64,000 nucleotides of DNA. Source: Aestuariispira ectoiniformans. Its GTDB lineage: Bacteria > Pseudomonadota > Alphaproteobacteria > UBA8366 > Aestuariispiraceae. The position numbers and the translations under genes were made by a program. Positions 33,537 to 42,329 of this stretch are shown one piece after another. The notes under the pieces were generated by a model that was not told where the DNA came from, did not search any database, and saw only the letters and a program-made list of their open reading frames with translations. How positions within the stretch are numbered: position 1 is the first letter of the stretch; each line of letters begins with the position of its first letter. Location: contig NZ_CP062788.1 in NCBI RefSeq assembly GCF_025136295.1, forward strand, positions 1,705,001-1,769,000, read 5' to 3'.

Positions 33537-34554
33537 TTTTTTGTGCCGCCCTGGACCTAGTGTCGGACATATGTTCGGCGAGGTCAAAGTCCTTGGTTGC
33601 CGGACCGTCTTTTTCAAAGCCGCGCAGATGGAAAGTGCTTTCGGCGGGGCTGATTTCCGCGGCAAGCCGGGTGTCGCCGTTCAACACGGGCGGAATGGCC
33701 CAGGAAAAGGTTTTTTCAGGGGGGAGGGGTGTTGATGCAAGGCAGGTGGCGCGCCCGGGGCTGTCTGCGCCACGGGCGGTTGCACGCTGGCTGTATGCCT
33801 CCCAATGGTTGGCGGCAACCGCATCGCCATTGCGCAGGCGGAAGCTATGTTCCATGCGTTCAATGACACAGCATTCGCCGGGTTTCACACCCACCAGGGA
33901 AAATATTACGGGCAGGGCAATGGGGGTTTCGCAGAGTCGACGTTTGGCCTCGTCGAAATCCTCTGTTTCCTCGAAGATATTTTCCACCAGATGCCCGGGT
34001 GTAATCGACCGGCTGCGCCAGACACGGCCGCGGGCAATCGACCAGTTGGCGACGAGGAACTGGATCGGGGCCGAGAGGGGGGCCTGGTTGATGGCAATGG
34101 CAAAACGTTTTGGCTTCATGCCGGTTATGACGCCGGTGTAGCCGGGCCAGGTCGCCGCGAAGTAGGGTGTGGCTGTCTGCCCGTTCTTTTTGGCCATCAC
34201 GACCGTGCGGCCGATCCCGTCGAAGGGCCAGTCCAGGCTGCGCAGCATGATCGGCTTTCCGCTGTTGGCATCCAGGCCAACCCGCGTTGTGCATCCCCAT
34301 TCGTAGCAGAAATTCATAAACCATAGGCCGCTGGGCATGTTTTTCGCCATGCGGGTGATCGTGGCGTAATGATGATGATCGCACTTCTGGGCCCAGCGGC
34401 GGGACAATCCGTCCAGCGCCTGCAAGGGCATGGGATGCACCAGTTTCCGGCCCTGACGGATCAGTTCCTGCGCCCGGTCCCGGTGGCGGTGCAATAACTC
34501 CTCCCAGCCACTGTTGCCGAGGTCTTCAAACGGGATATCGGGAAGTGCGGTCAT
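33532..34554 (-). CDS. Acid-ceramidase/NAAA-like Ntn hydrolase
   Basis: This 340-residue protein has the nucleophile region EWGCTTRVGLDANSGKPIML near residue 82, followed by RSLDWPFDG. This matches the start of the mature chain in acid ceramidase and N-acylethanolamine amidases of the choloylglycine hydrolase superfamily, where the Cys becomes N-terminal after autocleavage. ANWSIARGRVW near 165 and VKPGECCVIER near 225 fit the same fold. No signal peptide is seen. The probable reaction is hydrolysis of an amide in a lipid or acylated amine; the substrate is unknown. It overlaps tam by 4 bp (ATGA), so they are coupled. Confidence 0.8.
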   Translation of the reverse strand: MTALPDIPFEDLGNSGWEELLHRHRDRAQELIRQGRKLVHPMPLQALDGLSRRWAQKCDHHHYATITRMAKNMPSGLWFMNFCYEWGCTTRVGLDANSGKPIMLRSLDWPFDGIGRTVVMAKKNGQTATPYFAATWPGYTGVITGMKPKRFAIAINQAPLSAPIQFLVANWSIARGRVWRSRSITPGHLVENIFEETEDFDEAKRRLCETPIALPVIFSLVGVKPGECCVIERMEHSFRLRNGDAVAANHWEAYSQRATARGADSPGRATCLASTPLPPEKTFSWAIPPVLNGDTRLAAEISPAESTFHLRGFEKDGPATKDFDLAEHMSDTRSRAAQKI

Positions 34555-35324
34555 TTCCGCCTGACCAGGATGAACAGGCGGAGGAAGGGCAGCAATGTCT
34601 TGCCGTTTTGTTGCTTGGGATAGGCCTGTGCTGTCAGGTCGCGATAGCAGTCCAGGAAGCGCTGTTGGGCGGTAGGGTCATCTTCCAGGACTTCCAGAAA
34701 CTGCCGCAACCAGGTGCCTCTGGTCCATTCCATCACCGGGTTGTTCCCTTCCAGAACCTGCAGATAATCGGTTTCCCAGATATCGAGACCGGCTGCATAG
34801 GGTGACAACAGGTCGTAATAGAAATCGGGCGGATGCGTGGGGGCAGGCCTGAACAGGGAGGCAAGCCGGTCGAACACGCCTGTTTCACGGGCAGCATCTT
34901 CCACCAGCCGGTGGGTCGGGCGATCAAAATTGCGGGGCATCTGGATCGCCATTATTCCGCCGGGACTTACCTGTTCGATCAGCCTGGGGAAGAGGGTCTC
35001 GTGATCCGGCAGCCAGTGCAGCGCCGCATTTGAAAAGAGCAGCCCCACCGGCTTCTGGGCTGTCCAGTCACCGATATCGGCCACCTGCCAGCCAAAACCG
35101 GGATGTTCCGTGCAGGCATGCTGTAGCATTTTTCGGGAGGAATCGACGCCGGTTATCGTCGCCTCAGGCCATCTGTTGGCAAGGAGCTGTGTGACATTGC
35201 CGGGGCCGCAGCCGAGATCGACGATTTCGGTCGGTTCTGACACGGGAATGCGGGTGATAAGGTCCACGGCGGGGCGAAGTCGGTGATCGGCAAAATTCAG
35301 ATATTGGCGCGGGTCCCAAGCCAT
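34551..35324 (-). CDS. tam: Trans-aconitate 2-methyltransferase
   Basis: This 257-residue SAM methyltransferase begins WDPRQYLNFADHRLRPAVDL and has motif I VDLGCGPGNVTQLLANRWP near residue 36, VDSSRKMLQHA near 60 and LLFSNAALHWLPDHETLF near 95, as in Tam. It methylates trans-aconitate, a by-product that inhibits aconitase. It is the first gene of a coupled pair with the Ntn hydrolase. Confidence 0.92.
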   Translation of the reverse strand: MAWDPRQYLNFADHRLRPAVDLITRIPVSEPTEIVDLGCGPGNVTQLLANRWPEATITGVDSSRKMLQHACTEHPGFGWQVADIGDWTAQKPVGLLFSNAALHWLPDHETLFPRLIEQVSPGGIMAIQMPRNFDRPTHRLVEDAARETGVFDRLASLFRPAPTHPPDFYYDLLSPYAAGLDIWETDYLQVLEGNNPVMEWTRGTWLRQFLEVLEDDPTAQQRFLDCYRDLTAQAYPKQQNGKTLLPFLRLFILVRRK

Positions 35325-35375
35325 GCTTTAAACACTTCCAAACAAATAAACAGGATCATCTAAGGGCAGTGAACC

Positions 35376-35654
35376 ATGAAGGTTTCTCAAGAACAAGCTG
35401 AACTCCTTGCCGCCAGTGCGTTGAGCTTCATCGCACAGGATACGGACCGAATGGGGCGTTTTTTAGCCATGACCGGCGTCGGCCCGATGGAAATCCGCGA
35501 GCGGGTCAGCGATCCGGTCTTCATGGGCGGGGTTCTGGATTTTCTGCTCAATTATGAGCCGGACCTGATCGAGTTCATCGAATTTGCCGGTGTGGAACCT
35601 GATTTCCCCAAAATGGCCCGACGTGCGCTGCCCGGCGGCGACGTTCTGGAATAG
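35376..35654 (+). CDS. DUF3572 family protein
   Basis: This 92-residue helical protein, with ALSFIAQDTDRMGRFLAMTG near residue 15 and FMGGVLDFLLNYEPDLIEF near 50, matches DUF3572, a family common in Alphaproteobacteria and of unknown role. It lies 5 nt upstream of the MATE exporter gene, so the two are likely co-transcribed. Confidence 0.85.
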   Translation: MKVSQEQAELLAASALSFIAQDTDRMGRFLAMTGVGPMEIRERVSDPVFMGGVLDFLLNYEPDLIEFIEFAGVEPDFPKMARRALPGGDVLE

Positions 35655-35659
35655 ATCCG

Positions 35660-36991
35660 ATGACGCGTCTTCCTGACAGTGAAAACTGGAACCGCAAGGT
35701 CTGGCGGTTGTCGGCCCCGATCATCCTGTCGAACCTTTTTGTGCCGCTGCCCGGCGCGGTGGATACGGCTGTCCTTGGCCATCTGGATAGTGAGGCCTAT
35801 CTGGGGGCGGTGGCTGTCAGCGCGATGATTTTCTCTTTCATCTATTGGGGCTTCGGTTTCCTGCGTATGGGGACGACCGGTCCTGCCGCCCAGGCCTGGG
35901 GCGCAGGAGACCGCGGTGAACTGTGGTCGGTCCTGTTCCGTGGCATGTTGCTGGCGGGCGGTTTTGGGCTGGTCCTGATGGCGGCACAGGCCCTGATTGC
36001 CCAGGTCGCCTTTTCTCTGGTCGAGGCCAGTGGCGATGTGGAGGGGCTTGCGCGAACCTATTTCGATGTCCGCATCTGGGGTGCGCCTGCCGCACTTGCC
36101 AACTACGTCTTCATCGGCTGGTTCCTGGGGCTGCAGAACGCCCGAATTCCGATGATCCTGCAGCTTTTCGTGAATGGCGTGAATGTGGTTCTGGACCTGA
36201 CATTTGTCCTGGGCCTGGGCATGACCGTGGATGGCGTCGCCCTGGCAACGGTGATTGCGGAATATTCCGGTCTGGCGCTTGGCATTTATCTGGTGCTGCG
36301 CCGGTCTTCACTTTGGCCCGCGGACGGGTTGAAATGGGCCCAGATCGTGGATTCGACCCGCTTGCGCCGGATGCTGGCGGTGAACAGGGATATCTTTATC
36401 CGTACGCTTTGTCTGGTTTTCGCCTTTGCCTATTTCACGGCTCAGGGTGCAAAAATGGACGACACGGTCCTGGCCGCGAATATGGTCCTGATGAATTTCG
36501 TGACCTTCACCGCCTTTGGTCTGGATGGCTTTGCCCATGCCAGTGAGGCGCTGGTCGGGGATGCCGTCGGGCGGCGAAATGACCAGTCCGTCCGGCAGGC
36601 GGTATCGGCCGCGTTGAAGCTGGGCGGGATAATGGCGGCTGGCGTGGCTGTTGTCTTCTGGTTCGGTGGCGGTTTGATTGTCGATATCTTCACCAGCATT
36701 GACGATGTTCACAACGTGGCGATGGATCACCTGATCTGGGTGACGGTGATGCCGGTCGTGTCGGTCTGGTGTTTTGTCTTTGATGGCGTCTTCCTGGGGG
36801 CGACCCGTTCGGAAGACCTGCGCAATGGCATGATCCTTTCCCTGATCGGTTATCTGATCCTGATCCATGCGACCGTCCCGCTATTCGGCAGTCACGGACT
36901 CTGGCTTGCCATGACGGGCTTCATGGCGCTGCGCGGGGTAACGCTTTGGTGGCGCTACCCCAATCTGTTGCGGAAACTGGTGGTTGCCTAG
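35660..36991 (+). CDS. MATE family efflux transporter (DinF-like)
   Basis: This 443-residue membrane protein has about 12 hydrophobic segments in two similar halves. The N-terminal half shows PLPGAVDTAVLGHLDSEAYL near residue 28 and the loop GFLRMGTTGPAAQAWGAGD near 70, both typical of the DinF branch. It probably exports drugs or metabolites using a Na+ or H+ gradient. It follows the DUF3572 gene and ends overlapping the convergent methyltransferase by 4 bp. Confidence 0.92.
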   Translation: MTRLPDSENWNRKVWRLSAPIILSNLFVPLPGAVDTAVLGHLDSEAYLGAVAVSAMIFSFIYWGFGFLRMGTTGPAAQAWGAGDRGELWSVLFRGMLLAGGFGLVLMAAQALIAQVAFSLVEASGDVEGLARTYFDVRIWGAPAALANYVFIGWFLGLQNARIPMILQLFVNGVNVVLDLTFVLGLGMTVDGVALATVIAEYSGLALGIYLVLRRSSLWPADGLKWAQIVDSTRLRRMLAVNRDIFIRTLCLVFAFAYFTAQGAKMDDTVLAANMVLMNFVTFTAFGLDGFAHASEALVGDAVGRRNDQSVRQAVSAALKLGGIMAAGVAVVFWFGGGLIVDIFTSIDDVHNVAMDHLIWVTVMPVVSVWCFVFDGVFLGATRSEDLRNGMILSLIGYLILIHATVPLFGSHGLWLAMTGFMALRGVTLWWRYPNLLRKLVVA

Positions 36992-38277
36992 GCGCGGCGG
37001 AGGATGGCGACCGCCTCCACATGGGCGGACCATGTGAACTGGTCCACCGGCACGACCCGGTCAATGACATAGCCGCCGTCGACGAGAATGCGCAGGTCAC
37101 GGGCCAGTGTAGACGGATTGCAGGAAACGGCGACAATCCGTTTGACCTCTGACTGCGCCAGGGTTTCCGCCTGAGAGGCGGCACCTGCACGGGGCGGGTC
37201 GAAGACCACGGCATCGAATTTGTTCAATTCCTGCACTGACAGCGGGTCTTTCGCCAGGTCGCGGACTCCTGCCGTGACCCTGAGGCCCGCCGCCGCACGG
37301 CGCAGTGCGCCGATCTGACTGTCCAGGCCGTCCACTGCAAAGACAATGGGCTGATGAGGCAGGGTGGCAACGGGGAAAGTCAGGCTGCCGCAGCCACAAT
37401 AGAGGTCTGCCACGCGCTGGGCATCGCCAACGCCGTCTCGGACCAGACCGGCGATATGGGTTTCGCCGTCGCGGCTGGGCTGCAGGAAGGAGCCGACCGG
37501 CAGGTCAACCGGAACACCGGCGAAGCTGACGCGTACGGCGCGGCGACCGGCGACCGGTTCCAGATAGCCGTCGCTTTCCCAGGCAATGCGGGCAATGTCT
37601 TCTGCCTCTGCAAAGGCCAGCAGCCGTTCCCGTTCCTCAAGGCTCAGGTCGGCATTGCGGGTGGGGGCAAAGACAACCTCCAGTCCGGTATCGCCTTCGG
37701 TAATCTGCACATCGCCGCCCTTGCCAAGCGCGGGCAGGTCATTGGCGAGATTGCGCAACACCGGAATGAGTTTTTCAATGGCGGGGCTTAGAACCGGGCA
37801 TTGTTTGAGGTCGAGCACCATTTTGCCCATACGCTCGTTAAAGCCGACGACACTGCGTCCTTTCAGGCGAAGGATGGCCAGACGCGCACGCCTGCGCGCG
37901 GCGGGCGGCGTTGTCATGGGGGTGTCGAAGGGAAGGTCCGTCAGGCCCTTTCGCGCCAGGGCCTTTTCAACCAGTTGCCGTTTGAAATCCGCAATGGCCG
38001 GGTCGGTGACATGCTGCAGGGCGCAACCGCCGCACCGTCCAAAATGCGGGCAGGGTGCGTCCCGCCGCTCTGCGCTGGGGCTTTCAATTGCCAGCAGGTC
38101 TGTGGCAAAGCCGTCGCCGCGCTTTTGCCCGACACGGATGCGAACCGTCTCGCCGGGAATGGAAAAAGGCACGTAATAGCGGTTACCGCCATCGTCCACT
38201 GCCAACCCGTCGCCACGCGCACCAAGCTGTGTAACGGTCACGGAAAGTTCCTGGTTCTTGCGAGGTGAAGGGCTCAT
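36988..38277 (-). CDS. 23S rRNA (uracil-C5)-methyltransferase, RumA/RlmD-like
   Basis: This 429-residue RNA methyltransferase has an N-terminal TRAM-like domain (VTQLGARGDGLAVDDGGNRYYV). A four-Cys iron-sulfur motif follows (CPHFGRCGGCALQH near residue 75), with the SAM site VADLYCGCGSLTFPVA near 292 and the catalytic cysteine in VSCNPSTLARDLRIL near 385. It would make 5-methyluridine in 23S rRNA; alternative tRNA targets (TrmA-like) are less likely with the iron-sulfur site. Start at 38277 is chosen because the extension upstream reads as non-coding. Confidence 0.9.
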   Translation of the reverse strand: MSPSPRKNQELSVTVTQLGARGDGLAVDDGGNRYYVPFSIPGETVRIRVGQKRGDGFATDLLAIESPSAERRDAPCPHFGRCGGCALQHVTDPAIADFKRQLVEKALARKGLTDLPFDTPMTTPPAARRRARLAILRLKGRSVVGFNERMGKMVLDLKQCPVLSPAIEKLIPVLRNLANDLPALGKGGDVQITEGDTGLEVVFAPTRNADLSLEERERLLAFAEAEDIARIAWESDGYLEPVAGRRAVRVSFAGVPVDLPVGSFLQPSRDGETHIAGLVRDGVGDAQRVADLYCGCGSLTFPVATLPHQPIVFAVDGLDSQIGALRRAAAGLRVTAGVRDLAKDPLSVQELNKFDAVVFDPPRAGAASQAETLAQSEVKRIVAVSCNPSTLARDLRILVDGGYVIDRVVPVDQFTWSAHVEAVAILRRA

Positions 38278-38495
38278 GATCCAACAATTCTTAATGGCTG
38301 CGTTGCAGAGGCCTGCCGACGCCGGCGGTTGCCTCCTGTCAGGGCTAGATGCCAAAACGGGGGCCTCTTGTCCAATGTTACCTGTTCACAGGGCCGCCGT
38401 ATAAATCAGTAGTAGACCCGTTCCGCTTAGTTCCAGGCGTTAGTTGTGCTAAACTGCCGCCATAACAACAGCCGTCTTGTGAAAAGAGAGGCATC

Positions 38496-40271
38496 ATGGG
38501 GAAAGGGTCCGGAGAGACACAGCAGGGACATGTGCGGGAACGCCGTCTGGCCCGTGTCGGGCGACGCCACACCGAACAGGTCATCGAACGTCTTGTCAGA
38601 CTGGGCATTGCCCTTTCTGCGGAGCGTGATTCCAACCGGCTTCTGGAAATGATCCTGGTGGAGGCGAAGGAAATCTGCAATTCCGACGGTGGAACACTCT
38701 ATCTGGTGGACGAGGCAGAACAAAATCTTCTGTTTGCCATTACCCGAAACGATAGTCTTGGAATTGCAGACGGCGGCGTCAGTGGTCATCCGCCGTCCCT
38801 GCCGCCGGTGCCGCTGTACGATGGGGAGGCGCGGAATTTTCATAATGTGGCGACAGCCGCCTTTCATAGCAGACAAGCCAGCAATATCGAGGATGCCTAT
38901 CGTTGTCCGGACTATGATTTCCGGGGGACTCGCGTGTTCGATGCGCGGACGGGGTATCGTTCGCAATCTTTCCTGACAGTTCCGTTGATCAACAGTGAGG
39001 ATTCGGTGATCGGTGTCCTGCAACTGATCAATGCGCAGGATGAAGGCGGCACCATTATTCCCTTTGATAGGGAACTGCAGCCGCTGGTGGAGGCACTTGC
39101 CAGCCAGGCGGCAGTCGCCCTTGAAAACCGGCAGTTGATTGATGCGCAGCGGAAACTCTGGGACGCGCTGATCCAGATGATTGCCGCATTCATCGACGAC
39201 AAATCCCCTTATACCGGCGGCCATTGCCAGCGCGTGCCCCTGCTGACGGAGATGCTGACCAGGGCGGCTTGTGAGGCGGATCACAGTATTTTCTCCGACT
39301 TCAATATGTCGGAAGAGGAATGGTATGAGTTGCATGTGGCGGCTTGGCTGCATGACTGCGGCAAGATTGCCACGCCGGAATATGTGATCGACAAGGCGAC
39401 CAAACTGGAGACGATCTATAACCGTATCCATGAAATCCGTACCCGCTTTGAAGTATTGCACCGGGATTGCGAGATCAAATATCTGAACAAGCGCCTGGAT
39501 GGCATGGACGAGGCGCTGGCCCGGGCGGCCTTTGACGATGAGATACGCCGGTTGCAGGATGATTTCGCCTTCGTCGCAGCCGCCAATATCGGTGGCGAAT
39601 TCATGGAAGCAGAGGATATCGAGCGTCTGAAGCGGATCGGGCAACGCAAATGGGTTCGCCATTTTGACCGGACGCTTGGCATGAGTGCCGCGGAAAACGA
39701 GCATCTGATCAAACATCCACCGGCCAGCGCGCCTGCGGAGGAGAGCCTCCTTGGCGATACGCCGTTGCATGCGGTGGGTGAGTATAACCTGGGTGAGCTT
39801 TACAATCTCAGCATCAAGAAAGGAACGCTGACCCGGGAGGAGAGGACGGTCATCAACGACCATATCGACCTGACGATCCGCATGTTGGAGACATTGCCTT
39901 TCCCGAAAAACCTGCGCCGCGTGCCGGAATATGCGGGCGGTCACCATGAGAAGATGGATGGCACCGGTTATCCCAAGGGCCTGACCCGCGAGCAGATGTC
40001 GATCCCGGCCCGTGTCATGGCGATTGCCGATATTTTCGAGGCGCTGACTGCGGCTGATCGGCCCTATAAAAAGGCGAAGACCCTGAGCGAGGCGCTGGAG
40101 ATCATGGCGCGTATGGCCCGCAACGGGCATATCGATGCCGACCTGTTCGACCTCTTCCTGCGATCGGGCGTTTGGAAGGACTACGCACAAAAAGTCCTCA
40201 AGCCCCAGCAATTCGACGCGGTCCGGATTGAGGACTATCTGCCGCCTGCCAACATTTTGGGTGGGGATTGA
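38496..40271 (+). CDS. GAF + HD-GYP phosphodiesterase with long insertion
   Basis: This 591-residue signalling protein has a GAF sensor domain at about residues 30-205 (SDGGTLYLVDE and FLTVPLINSEDSVIGVLQL). An HD-GYP domain follows: HDCGKIATPEYV near 285 and HHEKMDGTGYPKGL near 484 with DIFEALTAADRPYKKAK. HD-GYP enzymes hydrolyse cyclic-di-GMP. Between the HD pair and the next conserved helix (GTLTREERTVINDH near 445) lies an extra segment of about 130 charged residues, absent from standard HD-GYP proteins. No membrane segment or receiver domain is seen. The ligand sensed is unknown. Confidence 0.9.
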   Translation: MGKGSGETQQGHVRERRLARVGRRHTEQVIERLVRLGIALSAERDSNRLLEMILVEAKEICNSDGGTLYLVDEAEQNLLFAITRNDSLGIADGGVSGHPPSLPPVPLYDGEARNFHNVATAAFHSRQASNIEDAYRCPDYDFRGTRVFDARTGYRSQSFLTVPLINSEDSVIGVLQLINAQDEGGTIIPFDRELQPLVEALASQAAVALENRQLIDAQRKLWDALIQMIAAFIDDKSPYTGGHCQRVPLLTEMLTRAACEADHSIFSDFNMSEEEWYELHVAAWLHDCGKIATPEYVIDKATKLETIYNRIHEIRTRFEVLHRDCEIKYLNKRLDGMDEALARAAFDDEIRRLQDDFAFVAAANIGGEFMEAEDIERLKRIGQRKWVRHFDRTLGMSAAENEHLIKHPPASAPAEESLLGDTPLHAVGEYNLGELYNLSIKKGTLTREERTVINDHIDLTIRMLETLPFPKNLRRVPEYAGGHHEKMDGTGYPKGLTREQMSIPARVMAIADIFEALTAADRPYKKAKTLSEALEIMARMARNGHIDADLFDLFLRSGVWKDYAQKVLKPQQFDAVRIEDYLPPANILGGD

Positions 40272-40286
40272 ATATCAAATAGCGGA

Positions 40287-41138
40287 TTAGCGAAAATGCG
40301 CAGAAATTATCCGCGCCAGGAAATCGAGTGTGACGCGAACTTTCGGTGAGCGCCGGAGGTCGGGATAGGTCATCAGCCAGATATCGCGCAATGGCGGTGC
40401 GATGTCGGTGCCCAGCCTCACGATGTCCGGATCGTCTGCGCAAAGGAAGTCGGGCAGTACTGCCGCGCCAAGACCGGCACGGGCAGCCTTGTACTGGCTT
40501 GCCTGATCATTGGTCCGCATAACGATTGGCCGGTCGGCCAAAAGCGCGCGGAGCCAGTTTTGCTGAGGGATGTGATCCAGTTCCTGCGCAAAGGCGATGA
40601 AATTCCACTGGTTCGGTGGCAATGCCAGATACCGTTCATGAGCGTAGAGGCCGAATTTCATCACACCAACGCGCCGCAGGACAGCACCGGCATTTTGCGG
40701 GCGTGACAGCCTGATGGCGATGTCGGCCTCGTCCCGGTCGAGGGCCGCCATGGAGTGCGTCGGCTGTAGCTCCACCTGTAAATCGGGATAGTCGGACCGC
40801 AGGTCCACTAGCCGTTCCGCCAGAAAATAGTTCGTCACGGCGGGTGGGGCGGAAATCCGTACAACTCCGGAAACCTTGTCGGAGGCACCCCGTGCCCGCA
40901 TCACAACGGCATTGGTTGCGGTCAGTGCCGGTTCTGCAAGCCTCGCAATGACCTTGCCTTCCTCGGTCAGGGGGCTGTTGCGCGGCAATCTGTGGATCAG
41001 CTTTACCTCGAGGTCCTTTTCCAGGCGCGTGATACGCCGGCCAACAGTCGCGTGATCAACGCCAAGCTGCTGCGCAGCCGCCGCCATAGTGCCGAGTTCT
41101 GCCACGGCGAGAAAGAATTTGAGATCCTGCCAGTCCAT
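40287..41138 (-). CDS. LysR family transcriptional regulator
   Basis: This 283-residue protein has the LysR helix-turn-helix at residues 3-60 (LKFFLAVAELGTMAAAAQQL and VGRRITRLEKDL) and an effector-binding domain. It is divergent from a quinone oxidoreductase gene, which it probably controls. Its start codon lies within a perfect 22-bp palindrome, pointing to autoregulation by direct occlusion. The inducer is unknown; quinones or electrophiles would fit the target. Confidence 0.92.
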   Translation of the reverse strand: MDWQDLKFFLAVAELGTMAAAAQQLGVDHATVGRRITRLEKDLEVKLIHRLPRNSPLTEEGKVIARLAEPALTATNAVVMRARGASDKVSGVVRISAPPAVTNYFLAERLVDLRSDYPDLQVELQPTHSMAALDRDEADIAIRLSRPQNAGAVLRRVGVMKFGLYAHERYLALPPNQWNFIAFAQELDHIPQQNWLRALLADRPIVMRTNDQASQYKAARAGLGAAVLPDFLCADDPDIVRLGTDIAPPLRDIWLMTYPDLRRSPKVRVTLDFLARIISAHFR

Positions 41139-41158
41139 AAGTGCAATATTGCACTTAT
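41137..41158. promoter_or_regulatory. Perfect 22-bp palindrome, candidate LysR operator
   Basis: Arms ATAAGTGCAAT and ATTGCACTTAT meet without a spacer. The core TGCAATATTGCA fits a LysR-type T-N11-A box. It overlaps the ATG of the lysR gene and lies about 82 nt before the quinone oxidoreductase start. Confidence 0.8.
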
Positions 41159-41239
41159 AATGTGAAAAATCACGTATTTTGTCTCCTATGTTACGTCACT
41201 ACTTTTGATGAAATCATTCAGCATCAGGAGGAAATGATC

Positions 41240-42205
41240 GTGGCTTATGTAGTTCAGATAAAAAAAACGGGGGGCGCTGAGGTCCTGGCCTATCTCGAAA
41301 AGGATCTTGCAGCCCCCGGCGAGGGCGAAGTCCAGATCAGGCAATCGGTTATCGGCGTCAATTTCGTCGATATCTATTTTCGCCTCGGCATGTATCCGCT
41401 CCCGTCCTTGCCTCATGTTCTGGGGCTTGAAGGGGCAGGTGTTGTGGTTGCGGTCGGGGCGGGTGTATCCGATTTTTCACCGGGGGATCGGGTGGCCTAT
41501 GCCGGACTTCCGGTCGGGGGCTATGCGGATTTCCGCAATTTACCCGCCGGACGCCTGGTAAAAATCCCCGATAATGTCACCGATCGTGTGGCGGGGAGTA
41601 ACATGTTGCGCGGTCTGACGGCGCATATGCTTCTGAACAAGATCTACCCGCTGCAGCCCGGGGATTACCTGCTCGTTCATTCGGCGGCCGGTGGATTGGG
41701 GCAAATGCTGGCGAGATGGGCCAAGATGCTCGGCGCCAATGTCATCGGAACCGTCAGTTCTGAGCCTAAAATCGAGGTGGCGAAAGCGGCTGGCGTCGAT
41801 CATGTCATCCTGCGAAAAAACAATAGCTGGGTGGCGCAAGTGAAGGAATTATCGGGCGGGCAGGGTGTTCATTTCGCCTATGACGGCATCGGTGCGGATG
41901 TATTGCATCAAACCATGGGGGTGGTCCGCCCGTTCGGTGTCTTGGCCAGTCTCGGTCAGGCCGGTGGCGCCATTCCTGCGGTCGATGTACATGACATCCG
42001 CTGTATTTCGTTGAGCCGTCCGTCGGTGATTGCCTATTCGCTTGACCCGGCCCTCTATCGGCCTGCCGCCGAAGACCTTCTGGCCAGGCTGCCTTCGGGT
42101 CTCGCCAATCCGGTTGGCGCGGAATACGCGCTTGCCGATGCCACCCAGGCCCATGAGGATCTTGAGGCGGGCCGCACAACGGGAAGCGTTGTTCTTGTTC
42201 CCTAA
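41240..42205 (+). CDS. Quinone oxidoreductase (NADPH, zinc-free MDR family)
   Basis: The 321-residue enzyme has GVNFVDIYFRLGMYPLPSLP near residue 40, the NADPH loop HSAAGGLGQMLARWAKMLGA near 145 and lacks zinc-ligand cysteines, so it is a QOR-type reductase. It would reduce quinones or enones with NADPH. A GTG at 41240 has AGGAGG 8 nt upstream; the ATG two codons earlier is only 2 nt from that site, so GTG is preferred. It is divergent from a LysR gene across a large palindrome. Confidence 0.9.
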   Translation: MAYVVQIKKTGGAEVLAYLEKDLAAPGEGEVQIRQSVIGVNFVDIYFRLGMYPLPSLPHVLGLEGAGVVVAVGAGVSDFSPGDRVAYAGLPVGGYADFRNLPAGRLVKIPDNVTDRVAGSNMLRGLTAHMLLNKIYPLQPGDYLLVHSAAGGLGQMLARWAKMLGANVIGTVSSEPKIEVAKAAGVDHVILRKNNSWVAQVKELSGGQGVHFAYDGIGADVLHQTMGVVRPFGVLASLGQAGGAIPAVDVHDIRCISLSRPSVIAYSLDPALYRPAAEDLLARLPSGLANPVGAEYALADATQAHEDLEAGRTTGSVVLVP

Positions 42206-42251
42206 GGGGCTCCATTAGCAGCGAGGCCCTCCCCGCCGCCTTCACCCGCGT

Positions 42252-42286
42252 GATAAAAAAAATACCGCCTCGGAAGCCGAGGCGGT
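42252..42286 (-). terminator. Terminator of the betIBA operon
   Basis: A 10-bp stem (ACCGCCTCGG, 42264-42273, with 42277-42286) is followed on the minus strand by TATTTTTTTTATCA. It starts 43 nt past the betA stop. Confidence 0.9.
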
Positions 42287-42329
42287 GAAAGTGGGAGCCT
42301 GCAGATTTACCTACAGGTGCTGCAAGGGG

